Assembly: GCA_022451235.1 (NCBI GenBank)
Contig: JAKUOA010000010.1
Coordinates: forward strand, 1-47,976
Direction of reading: 5' to 3'
Source: Candidatus Thalassarchaeum sp.
GTDB taxonomy: Archaea > Thermoplasmatota > Poseidoniia > Poseidoniales > Thalassarchaeaceae
Length of the DNA stretch: 47,976 nucleotides
How positions within the stretch are numbered: position 1 is the stretch's first letter; each line of letters begins with the position of its first letter. The notes under the pieces were generated by a model that saw only the letters and a program-made list of their open reading frames with translations, had not been told where the DNA came from and made no database searches. The position numbers and the translations under genes were made by a program. Of the stretch, positions 40,697 through 47,976 are shown piece after piece.

Positions 40697-42355
40697 TCAC
40701 TCCCACTTATCTTCATTTTCATCCAAGCAAATAGGACACATTTCCACCCAATGACCTGGACTGATTTCTTTGTAATCAGGAATCTTTAGCAACGTTTCAC
40801 CAGTTCTTTCCATTCGTTGACAGAATCTACATCCTTCCACAAAATCTGAAGGGTTTGCTACCTGACCCGGAATCGCAGGAAGTATCGACTTCCTTTCAGA
40901 CGAAAGGCTAGGTGTGCATGCAATTAATCCTCTAGTGTATGCATGTTTTGGATTTGCAAATAATTCTGTGACGGATGCAGTTTCTACAACACGACCTGCA
41001 TACATGACTGTTACAGTATCACATGTTTCTGCAATTACACCCAAATCGTGAGTAATCATCATGATTGCAGTGCCCTCTCGATCTCTGAGATCCTTCATTA
41101 ATTTCAGAATTTGAGCCTGTATTGTTACATCAAGTGCGGTAGTAGGTTCGTCAGCAATCAGTAACTTAGGTTCACAAGCCATCATCATAGCAATCATTAC
41201 CCGCTGTCGCATTCCACCAGATAGTTCGTGTGGATACATCTTAACAACAGATTCCGGGTTAGGGATTTTGACCTCTTTGAGGATTTTAACTACTTGTCGT
41301 GTATGTGCAGAATCGAGCCTAAAATAATTAGAAATTTGGATAGGAGGGATTGTCAGTATGGCAACACTCAGTATTATTGTCATTAGCACACCATACGGAA
41401 TCCACAACAGAACAACAATAACAAACCAAGATACAAGAATAAATGCAAAATTGGAATTCACCCAGTTATTTGCCAATCGAATTCCTGATGGGATTGTTAC
41501 TGGTTCCATCCCTATGGGCTCTATTAGGGTGGTTTCAGTGAACTCTGTGTTACCTGTAAATATATTCGAGAAAATTAGATGTAATATCAAGGCTAAGAAT
41601 ACTATTCCTACGTATTTGTTTACAATTAATCCAAGTATTAAATCAGCGTTGTCGGTTTGATGAATTGCTAAGATTACTAGGAAAGATATGATGATGGGTA
41701 AAGCACCCTTCCAATCATTACGGAAAACATCCACTATCATTTCGGCAGGACTAATTATCGCTTTCCCGATTTTTATCGCTGAATTAGCATCCGCTTCGTC
41801 GAGCCTATTGTGTTGCTTCAGTACTTCTGCGACTTGCTTTTCGACGGTATACAAGGGATTCAATGCAGTCATCGGTTCTTGGAAAATCATCGATATTTTA
41901 TTGCCTCTAATTGAGCGCATAAATTTCTCATGCTTACTTCTTGGAGCATCTAGAATACGTGTTGAGACGAAGCAGATTGAAAATGCAGTTAGCATCACAG
42001 CAGATATTTGTAACCCTTGTATTGGTTCTAAGAACGTCCAGAATAAAGATAGAATTAATCCCAAAGTGAAAAACGAACTAAAATACTTCAAAAACGAGAG
42101 TGTTCTTTCCGTTGTTTGAGGTGTTTTTTGAATTAATTCGTCACCGTCAAAGGTGATGCTTCCATCATCAACATCACAGGTCGCCAAACCGATAGTAACC
42201 AATGAAGTGACCGACTTACCACAACCAGATTCGCCCACTACACCCATTATTTCTCCTTCATTCACGGAAAGTGAAACCGAATGTAATGCCTCAACAGGGC
42301 CATCAAGAGTATCGAAATGAACCCTAAGTCCTTGGATATCCAATAGTTTCGACAT
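40697..42355 (-). CDS. dppD: Peptide ABC transporter ATPase, DppD-like, with two transmembrane insertions
   Basis: A 552-residue DppD/OppD-type ATPase; the family is usually about 320-340. All motifs are intact: Walker A GESGCGKS (41-48), Q loop [14 protein letters not shown] (154-167), signature LSGGMRQR (378-385), Walker [13 protein letters not shown] (398-409) and H-loop His436. Two in-frame insertions interrupt the domain. One (about 75-147) lies between Walker A and the Q loop, with two hydrophobic helices (93-110, 114-132). The other (about 197-352) lies between the Q loop and the signature, with about four (218-231, 238-263, 303-319, 322-340). The C-terminus carries C509-x2-C512 and C540-x2-C543, as in homologues that bind a [4Fe-4S] cluster. 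The start follows AGGAGGTGAAAGT. Confidence 0.9.
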   Translation of the reverse strand: MSKLLDIQGLRVHFDTLDGPVEALHSVSLSVNEGEIMGVVGESGCGKSVTSLVTIGLATCDVDDGSITFDGDELIQKTPQTTERTLSFLKYFSSFFTLGLILSLFWTFLEPIQGLQISAVMLTAFSICFVSTRILDAPRSKHEKFMRSIRGNKISMIFQEPMTALNPLYTVEKQVAEVLKQHNRLDEADANSAIKIGKAIISPAEMIVDVFRNDWKGALPIIISFLVILAIHQTDNADLILGLIVNKYVGIVFLALILHLIFSNIFTGNTEFTETTLIEPIGMEPVTIPSGIRLANNWVNSNFAFILVSWFVIVVLLWIPYGVLMTIILSVAILTIPPIQISNYFRLDSAHTRQVVKILKEVKIPNPESVVKMYPHELSGGMRQRVMIAMMMACEPKLLIADEPTTALDVTIQAQILKLMKDLRDREGTAIMMITHDLGVIAETCDTVTVMYAGRVVETASVTELFANPKHAYTRGLIACTPSLSSERKSILPAIPGQVANPSDFVEGCRFCQRMERTGETLLKIPDYKEISPGHWVEMCPICLDENEDKWE

Positions 42356-42359
42356 ACTT

Positions 42360-44093
42360 TCACCTCCTATTCTTTGGATCTACCACATCTCGTAAGCCAT
42401 CACCAAGTAAGTTGAATCCTAATGTTGTGTAGGCGATGGCAAGTCCAGGGAATAATACCAACCAGTAATCTTGAGGGAAATGTGCTCTACCATCGGAGAC
42501 TAATTTACCCCATTCGGCTGCACCCGGTTCTGCTCCAAGACCAATAAATGAAAGCCCAGATGCTGAAAGGATAGTACCCCCTATATCTAAAGTGAAGGCA
42601 ACCAATAGTGGTGCCCAGGCATTTGGTAAAATATGCCTGAACATTATTCGACCTGAAGGTGCTCCTACGCTTCTTGCGGCCTCAACAAATGTCATTTCTT
42701 TGACATACAATACTTGGCCACGAATTAATCTCGCATAGCCTGGCCATCCGGTAAATACTAGAGCAATCTGAATTTTCCATAGTCGATCGAAATTATCGAT
42801 GACGGTGATTTCATTATCACCATCTCCTGACCAAGTAAACAGAGCTATTGAAGCTATGAAAATTACGAGAGTTCTGAACGTGAGATACCGATATGGATTT
42901 CTCCAATCAAGAGAATTTATTGTTCTACTGCCTACCCCGTCGAGAGATATGTCATCCATTAATCTACGATCGAGAATAAATATCCCACCCACTATCATTA
43001 GGCCTATGAGGCTGGCAAATATCCTCCATCCACTTGAATCGGCTAGTTCGAAGAAATCTTTCCATGGACCACCTAATGCAAGTAGAACAACAAGCGAAAC
43101 AACAACAATAACTCTCAGTGGGAGATTTCTTTCTGGGAATGATGTTTCACCAGGCATTATTGAATCGAAAATAGTAGATCTGAAATAGATACATAATCCA
43201 GATAATGGAAGTAAGAATGCAAACCATAAGGGTAGAGTGAAATCATCTATCGCTTGTAAGGCGGCGACGAAAGCCAATGCCAAAATTAGGCCCGGTACTG
43301 CGAAGAAGATATCTGTAATTCTCATAATTACCTCGTCTGTTCTACCTCCGAAATAGCCACTTATACTACCGATGATTGTTCCAATAATTACCGTTAGTGT
43401 TGCAACAGTAAATCCTATCGTTAACGAAACTCTAGAACCATAGAGAATCTTACTGAAAAGGTCTTGACCTTCGTCGTTGGTTCCGAAAATACACACATCA
43501 TAACCATCTGGCAACCACCAGTGGTGCATAGCATCATTTTCGAATTTGTAAATCAGTCTAATTTGAGTCAAAGAATTATTTTCCATCAACTCATCTGATA
43601 TCCAAAAATAACTATTGTTTGAGGTTTCAAGGGTGACTAAATCACTTGCAAGGGTTACTCCATATCGATCTTGTAATTCAATAAATTCAGTCACTACAAG
43701 TATGTCCTCGTAGAAGGAGTTGTTATCTGCGACCCTAGTAGGACTTAGGGCATTAGTTCCATTCGCATCCCAGCGCCTAAGTGTGGTGAGGGATACCTTC
43801 TGGTAGCGGGTATCACATTCATCTGAGAATGGGGCAGCCTTCCTTGGCTCGTAATCAATATGCCAGACATCTCTTGTATCCTGTAAATTCCTACCTGGAT
43901 GTTCGACGGCGAGATCATCAGCAAAGATGGATACCACCGAAATTGATATGACCATCAATAAGCCGATAACTGCCAATAATGATCTTCGATAAATTTTCCA
44001 TCCACGCTTGAAATCATACCTAGCTTGAGCAGCACTCTCCCTAATCCGACGGAGGCTTTCCGACCTTTCTTCACTGCCGTCTTTCCAACTCAT
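42360..44093 (-). CDS. dppC: Peptide ABC transporter permease, DppC-like, enlarged
   Basis: A 577-residue permease; DppC proteins are usually about 300. The family framework is present: an N-terminal helix (36-58), FGTNDEGQDLFSKILYGSRV (203-222), the DEVIMRITDIFFAVPGLILA stretch (253-272), the EAA-type loop FVEAARSVGAPSGRIMFRHI (469-488) that contacts the ATPases, and the C-terminal SASGLSFIGLGAEPGAAEWG. Two expansions are evident: about 110 extra residues in the first extracytoplasmic loop (about 68-198), and an insertion (about 282-440) with roughly four helices just before the EAA loop. It overlaps DppB by 4 nt, and its stop is embedded in the DppD ribosome binding site. Confidence 0.88.
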   Translation of the reverse strand: MSWKDGSEERSESLRRIRESAAQARYDFKRGWKIYRRSLLAVIGLLMVISISVVSIFADDLAVEHPGRNLQDTRDVWHIDYEPRKAAPFSDECDTRYQKVSLTTLRRWDANGTNALSPTRVADNNSFYEDILVVTEFIELQDRYGVTLASDLVTLETSNNSYFWISDELMENNSLTQIRLIYKFENDAMHHWWLPDGYDVCIFGTNDEGQDLFSKILYGSRVSLTIGFTVATLTVIIGTIIGSISGYFGGRTDEVIMRITDIFFAVPGLILALAFVAALQAIDDFTLPLWFAFLLPLSGLCIYFRSTIFDSIMPGETSFPERNLPLRVIVVVSLVVLLALGGPWKDFFELADSSGWRIFASLIGLMIVGGIFILDRRLMDDISLDGVGSRTINSLDWRNPYRYLTFRTLVIFIASIALFTWSGDGDNEITVIDNFDRLWKIQIALVFTGWPGYARLIRGQVLYVKEMTFVEAARSVGAPSGRIMFRHILPNAWAPLLVAFTLDIGGTILSASGLSFIGLGAEPGAAEWGKLVSDGRAHFPQDYWLVLFPGLAIAYTTLGFNLLGDGLRDVVDPKNRR

Positions 44094-45271
44094 TCTAGCC
44101 TCACCCTTGGATCTACAACACCATACAGAATATCCACAATCAAATTGGACATTAGGAAGATGATAGCAGTGATTAGAGTCACACCCATAAGAACTGAATA
44201 ATCTAGATTGATTATTGCATCAACCGCGACGTTACCCATTCCATAGAATGCGAATATCGATTCAGTGAGTACAGCACCACCTATCGCACCACCTATCGAG
44301 AAACCGAGAATTGTCAAAATTGGAACCAACGCATTTCTACATGCATGGACGATAATAACGCGAGATTCAGAGAGGCCTTTGGCTCTGGCTGTACGGACAT
44401 AATCCTCGTTCATTACCTCCAACAAACTTGCTCGCATATATCGTAGCAGTGAGCCAGCACTGGCAATTCCTAAAGTGAATGAAGGTAGGATTAGGTGAAC
44501 TAAGGTGTCATCGAATAATTTGTAATTCGAAGCATATTCTGGGTTTATGTTATCGAGTGCTTCATCTGTAACGAACCAACTGTCAACTAGGTGGAATCCA
44601 GTACCACCTGATGGATACCAAGAGGGGTAACATGCAATGCCAGTTATGGCTGTATCACATAGGCTAGAGGACCTGTCAGGATATGTTAGAGCCGCATCAT
44701 GCCTTCCATAAATAGGGAAACATCCGCCTTCAGTACCGAAAATAGGGTCGCATATTCCACCTACATCAGTCCCTGTACCAAACACCAACTGAAGCATCAT
44801 TGCCAACCAAAATATAGGTAGCGAGACAAACGCGATAGCTAAGAATCGAGAGATATGATCGAATACTTGATCTTGCCAAACAGCGCTAAGAATACCAAGT
44901 GTAATTCCGATAGGGTAAGCCATCAATAAGGCAAAAAGTGCCATTTCCAAGGTCACTGGAGCGGCGTCTCTGACGACATCGGAAGTAGGTCTATTGTAGG
45001 TTGTAGACTCACCCCAATCTCCCTCGGCTAAATTAATCAAATACAATCTAAATTGCTCGATTACGGGTTCATCTAATCCCAATCTCTCTCTTTGTAATTC
45101 CAACATTGTCTTACCAGTTACAGGATCGACCAAACCACAACGTTCTCCACACAAAATAGCTGCAGGATCTGCTGGAATAATTTGAGCGATTGCAAATGTG
45201 AATACTGTAACTCCAATCATTACTGGAATTAATAGTAGAATCCTTCGAACAATGAATTCACTCGTCTTCAT
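44090..45271 (-). CDS. dppB: Peptide ABC transporter permease, DppB-like
   Basis: A 393-residue permease forming half of the membrane channel. Typical features are the N-terminal helix followed by IIPADPAA, the ERLGLDEPVIEQFRLYL stretch, and the EAA-type loop DYVRTARAKGLSESRVIIVH. The first extracytoplasmic region has a Cys pair (LCGERCGL). A second extracytoplasmic loop is about 75 residues longer than usual and carries four Cys (GICDPIFGTEGGCFP and CDTAITGIAC), probably disulfide-linked. The start follows AGGAGGTGAATTTAC. It is 182 nt downstream of the binding-protein gene, with a strong hairpin between. Confidence 0.9.
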   Translation of the reverse strand: MKTSEFIVRRILLLIPVMIGVTVFTFAIAQIIPADPAAILCGERCGLVDPVTGKTMLELQRERLGLDEPVIEQFRLYLINLAEGDWGESTTYNRPTSDVVRDAAPVTLEMALFALLMAYPIGITLGILSAVWQDQVFDHISRFLAIAFVSLPIFWLAMMLQLVFGTGTDVGGICDPIFGTEGGCFPIYGRHDAALTYPDRSSSLCDTAITGIACYPSWYPSGGTGFHLVDSWFVTDEALDNINPEYASNYKLFDDTLVHLILPSFTLGIASAGSLLRYMRASLLEVMNEDYVRTARAKGLSESRVIIVHACRNALVPILTILGFSIGGAIGGAVLTESIFAFYGMGNVAVDAIINLDYSVLMGVTLITAIIFLMSNLIVDILYGVVDPRVRLE

Positions 45272-45385
45272 GTAAATTCACCTCCTATAATCACTCTACC
45301 ATAGGAAGTGGTCAATCACTTTTGTGAGTGTATCTTACCTGCCTTTCTTTCAATGCTAAGCGCCTGTGAATTAATTGAATATTTA

Positions 45386-45415
45386 CCCCACGCCGGGAAC
45401 TAGCCCGACGCGGGG
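45386..45415 (-). terminator. Intercistronic hairpin between binding-protein and permease genes
   Basis: On the minus-strand transcript CCCCGCGTCGGG and CCCGGCGTGGGG pair over 12 positions (ten Watson-Crick, two G-U) around a 6-nt loop CTAGTT. On the plus strand the same positions would contain two mismatches, so the structure is specific to the direction of the operon. It lies 38 nt after the binding-protein stop and 114 nt before dppB. Such elements commonly let binding protein be made in excess over membrane subunits. Confidence 0.6.
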
Positions 45416-45453
45416 GTTTTCGTAAAATCAGATAATAATCTGGTTTTCAGTTA

Positions 45454-47703
45454 TCAGCACTCGCCAACGTACGATCCGGAGACCTTCGCCAACTTGTCCC
45501 AGTTGAAGAAATAGTCTCCACCGATTGCGTCATATGCTGGTGGGCACATGTGGTCGGAACCGACTCCTACACCTGCATACTGACCCAATAGAGCCATTGT
45601 TGGTGAGGTAACCCAAAGATCGTATGCATCAGCATACAATAGCGCTCGGGCATCTGAATCTTGTTCCGTCCTAGCATCTAGCAGAATTGCGTCCAATTCA
45701 TCGTTCTCGAAGTAGCCGTGGTAGGCGTCTCCACCGATGTCAGCGCTTCCTGCAAATGGTGACCAGTAGTTGTCTGGGTCCAAGTAGTCAGGTCCCCAGC
45801 CGATTACCCAAAGGTCCCACTTTCCGTAGATGTAGTTGTCAATCACGGTAGCCCAAGGCTGGTCGGTATTGTCGTTAGCAATTCCGATTGATTCTAGCGC
45901 AGGGCCCCATAGCTGAGCTACAGCAATCCTCTGGTCGTTACCAGTGTTTGTCAGAATCCTCAGTTCGTTTGGTAGTCTGCACTCAGTACCATCTCGGTCT
46001 GCCTCTGCAACAACTGTTGGTGCACCAGTTTGTGTTAGTGAAGCACAGTCGTATTGTCGGATGAATCCTGCAGCGTCAAGAATATCTTCAGCATATGCAA
46101 GATCATAGGTGAACACTTCGTACTGTGTATCATCATACGGGAATCCGGTTGGGATTGGTCCATAGATTGGCATCAATTCGCCCTTGTAGGATTCTGTGTG
46201 GATGGTGTCATAGTCCAGAGTGTAACTTAGTGCCTGCCTAACAGCAGACAGACTTAGTACGTTACAATCGTTGGTTCCATTACCATTACAGTCATGGTTT
46301 AGGACATAATCTGCAGTTCCATCAGCCATGTCATTCTTCGGTGCGAAGTTGTATGGTACGTTCACAACGCTGTATGTCTGTCGGTATGTGCAGCGGAATC
46401 CATCCTTGCCTTCTGCGTTTGGAAGATCTTCCATATTGTTACAGAATTCAGTCTTCTGAGCAGATGGGATGTATGCTCGGTCGACTTCACCGTCTTGCAG
46501 AGCAAGTACACGGGTCTGAGTCTCTTCTACTAGGTCAACAACAACTCTGTTTAGGTTGAAGTCTGACTCTTCCCAGTACATCCAGTTAGGCTCCATTACT
46601 AGGCGAGTACCACGAGCCCACTGAGCGACCATGTAAGCGTTGGTTCCAGCACCTACTTGTGCCTCGTCCATCCACTCGTGACAGTAGTCATCAGAAGTGA
46701 CTGTACCGTTTGCATCAGTCTCGATTACTCTGTTAGCCTCACATAGTTGAGAGTTGATAACTGACCCAACTGTGTAAGCAATTGTCGCTACGAATGCGGC
46801 AGAAGGTGCAGAAATTGTTACTGAGAAACTGTAGTCGTCGATGACGCTCAGGCTCTCTCCGCCGTAATCATGGTGGTTGCCATCTGCATCATTACAGTCG
46901 AATGACTGAGTTAGAATCCAGTTGACTCCAGAGGATGGTGCACCCATTCCAATAACACGGCACCAGGAGTATACTGCATCAGTGGAAGTCATGTGATCTC
47001 CATTGCTAAAGTATACGTCGTCACGTAGAGTGAAAGTGTAGGTTAGACCGTCTTCACTAACAGTGTGTCCGGTAGCTAATCGTGGTACGATAATCGAACC
47101 ACCATCACCGTCTCCCTCGTATCGGTATAGGGTATCATAGACGTTGGAAATAACGTCACCAGATGCTGAATCGTAAGCATCGGCTGGATCGTGAGTATCT
47201 GCCTCACCAATCGTCATTTGTGTCATTTCACACGGGTTGTTCGTACCCAAGTCACGGCACTTTCGTGATACAGATAGGTTGTACCATGCATCGGAGAATG
47301 CCATGTCTCCTGCGGCGTATGCGGCCATAATGTCTCCTTGAGCCATACCATAATCGCAAGAGCCATCGTCTTCCTCAGCTGCGGAATTAAAGTTATTCGC
47401 GGCTTCGTCCATACAACCCATTACAGTATCAGGCATGTTACAGGAACCATCATCACGGGTCGCAGCCGAGTTGTAGTTTGTCGCAGCAGGGTTGGTGCAA
47501 CCATCTACAGGCTCGAAGCCCGGATCATATTCACAAGATCCATCGTCCTTTGTGGCTTCGGCGTTGTAGTTATTGGCATCTGCATAAGTGCACCCCAATA
47601 CTTCTACGACGTCGTCACCATCATCATCTCCGCCGAGACAACCGGCAAGAGCTGACGCAATCATCAGCGTACACATCAATAATGCTCTCAATTTAGAGTC
47701 CAT
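45454..47703 (-). CDS. dppA: Peptide-binding lipoprotein (SBP family 5) with three DDGSC repeats
   Basis: A 749-residue extracytoplasmic solute-binding protein that delivers peptides to the permeases. A signal sequence ends in a lipobox (ALAGC, lipidated Cys22). After an Asp-rich spacer come three repeats (about 37-58, 68-89, 96-117), each with C-x18-C and the pattern GC-x5-A-N-N/F-x4-A-x2-DDGSC. Such repeats are best known from secreted Bacteroidota proteins. The family 5 body follows, with YDTLYRYEGD, LRDDVYFSNGDHMTSTDAVY and a C-terminal GWGPDYLDPDNYWSPFAGS. First gene of the operon with its own TATA box and a very short leader. Confidence 0.92.
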   Translation of the reverse strand: MDSKLRALLMCTLMIASALAGCLGGDDDGDDVVEVLGCTYADANNYNAEATKDDGSCEYDPGFEPVDGCTNPAATNYNSAATRDDGSCNMPDTVMGCMDEAANNFNSAAEEDDGSCDYGMAQGDIMAAYAAGDMAFSDAWYNLSVSRKCRDLGTNNPCEMTQMTIGEADTHDPADAYDSASGDVISNVYDTLYRYEGDGDGGSIIVPRLATGHTVSEDGLTYTFTLRDDVYFSNGDHMTSTDAVYSWCRVIGMGAPSSGVNWILTQSFDCNDADGNHHDYGGESLSVIDDYSFSVTISAPSAAFVATIAYTVGSVINSQLCEANRVIETDANGTVTSDDYCHEWMDEAQVGAGTNAYMVAQWARGTRLVMEPNWMYWEESDFNLNRVVVDLVEETQTRVLALQDGEVDRAYIPSAQKTEFCNNMEDLPNAEGKDGFRCTYRQTYSVVNVPYNFAPKNDMADGTADYVLNHDCNGNGTNDCNVLSLSAVRQALSYTLDYDTIHTESYKGELMPIYGPIPTGFPYDDTQYEVFTYDLAYAEDILDAAGFIRQYDCASLTQTGAPTVVAEADRDGTECRLPNELRILTNTGNDQRIAVAQLWGPALESIGIANDNTDQPWATVIDNYIYGKWDLWVIGWGPDYLDPDNYWSPFAGSADIGGDAYHGYFENDELDAILLDARTEQDSDARALLYADAYDLWVTSPTMALLGQYAGVGVGSDHMCPPAYDAIGGDYFFNWDKLAKVSGSYVGEC

Positions 47704-47725
47704 CCTTGGAATGCAGACTATGGTT

Positions 47726-47735
47726 CATATATAGT
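47726..47735 (-). promoter_or_regulatory. TATA box of the peptide-transporter operon
   Basis: The minus strand reads TATATATGAA, flanked upstream by ATAC, centred about 28 nt before the start codon of the binding protein. With the usual archaeal spacing, transcription would begin within a few bases of the ATG, so the mRNA is nearly leaderless. The downstream operon genes instead carry strong GGAGGTGA sites. Confidence 0.55.
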
Positions 47736-47850
47736 ATATCCCATTATTGAGCGTCAAATTGAGGTTTTGAAAACAATCTGTTAGAAATAATACCTTCTTT
47801 TTGTTAATTTAACGGTTTTATTTTAATAATAATTTTACACTGAATTTCTC

Positions 47851-47855
47851 AAAAA
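47851..47855 (-). terminator. Oligo-T tract downstream of tRNA-Ala
   Basis: On the minus strand a TTTTT run lies 37 nt beyond the tRNA 3' end in an AT-rich stretch, typical of archaeal U-tract termination. The stretch 47740-47891 otherwise holds no gene. Confidence 0.35.
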
Positions 47856-47891
47856 TAACATACCATCTAGAAAGAAATCGTGATGCTTAAC

Positions 47892-47968
47892 TGGTGGACG
47901 TGCCGAGATTTGAACTCGGGGCCTCTTCCATGCCAAGGAAGCGCGCTTCCAAGCTGCGCCACACGCCC
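47892..47968 (-). tRNA. tRNA-Ala (anticodon GGC)
   Basis: The minus strand folds as a cloverleaf: acceptor GGGCGTG with CACGTCC, including the G3-U70 pair that identifies alanine tRNA. The D arm is GCGC/GCGC, the anticodon stem CTTCC/GGAAG has loop TTGGCAT (anticodon GGC), and the T arm is CCGAG-TTCAAAT-CTCGG. The CCA end is encoded. No intron is visible. Confidence 0.95.
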
Positions 47969-47976
47969 AGTGAGAT

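Noticed and set aside
40697-42355. Idea that the long DppD is two genes or a frameshifted gene
   Set aside because: A single uninterrupted frame carries all ATPase motifs in order, and the inserted parts are hydrophobic helices rather than out-of-frame noise.
47338-47696. Plus-strand frames (47338-47655, 47478-47696) opposite the binding-protein N-terminus
   Set aside because: They are shadows of the repeat-coding region on the other strand.
1-47976. CRISPR arrays, insertion sequences or prophage genes
   Set aside because: No regularly spaced direct repeats, transposase motifs or phage structural genes were seen.

Overview
This window reads as a chromosomal segment of a marine planktonic euryarchaeon, most like Marine Group II (Candidatus Poseidoniales). 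The evidence is an archaeal 16S rRNA 5' end, a complete archaeal ribosomal-protein cluster that includes aIF1, the RNase P protein Rnp1, eS4, eL32 and eL19, a thermosome, tRNA genes with encoded CCA ends, archaeal TATA boxes, and secreted proteins with Asp-rich and DDGSC-type repeats. The assignment comes from gene content only; no phylogeny could be run.

Layout. Positions 1-526 hold the 5' part of a 16S rRNA gene (minus strand), preceded by a structured leader and a TATA-type promoter. Positions 957-15376 hold one long minus-strand ribosomal-protein operon, in transcription order L3, L4, L23, L2, S19, L22, S3, L29, aIF1, Rnp1, S17, L14, L24, S4e, L5, S14, S8, L6, L32e, L19e, L18, S5, L30, L15, secY. 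Most genes abut or overlap and many have strong GGAGGTGA-type ribosome binding sites. A divergent plus-strand Hef/FANCM-like helicase follows (15670-17427).

Positions 17430-20276 carry an unusual minus-strand pair: a ferredoxin-flavodoxin-SdhB fusion and an SdhE/HdrB-like protein. The SdhB and SdhE homologous parts have lost nearly all their iron-sulfur ligand cysteines. A thermosome subunit, a very large membrane-anchored surface protein, a multi-pass membrane protein of unknown function, an aminotransferase, a membrane-anchored subtilisin-like protease and tRNA-Trp follow. Positions 30710-35831 carry a membrane protein with a cysteine-less redoxin-like domain, a DUF92 protein, a PrsW-type protease with an EF-hand-like insertion, and a small zinc-ribbon protein. 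Positions 35917-37846 hold a D-amino-acid oxidase and a type II (eukaryote-like) glutamine synthetase facing each other, then an MFS transporter.

Positions 39712-47703 are a five-gene peptide ABC-transporter operon (binding lipoprotein, two permeases, two ATPases). The DppD-like ATPase is interrupted by two in-frame blocks of predicted transmembrane helices, and the DppC-like permease carries a large periplasmic insert and about four extra helices. tRNA-Ala(GGC) closes the window.

The two strongest candidates for undescribed biology are this transporter with membrane-inserted ATPase and the cysteine-stripped SdhB/SdhE pair fused to ferredoxin and flavodoxin. Secondary points are a SecY with an N-terminal membrane extension, the EF-hand-like PrsW protease, and a recurring class of short hairpins with exactly three-nucleotide loops at gene ends and divergent promoters, one with a stop codon exactly in its loop.
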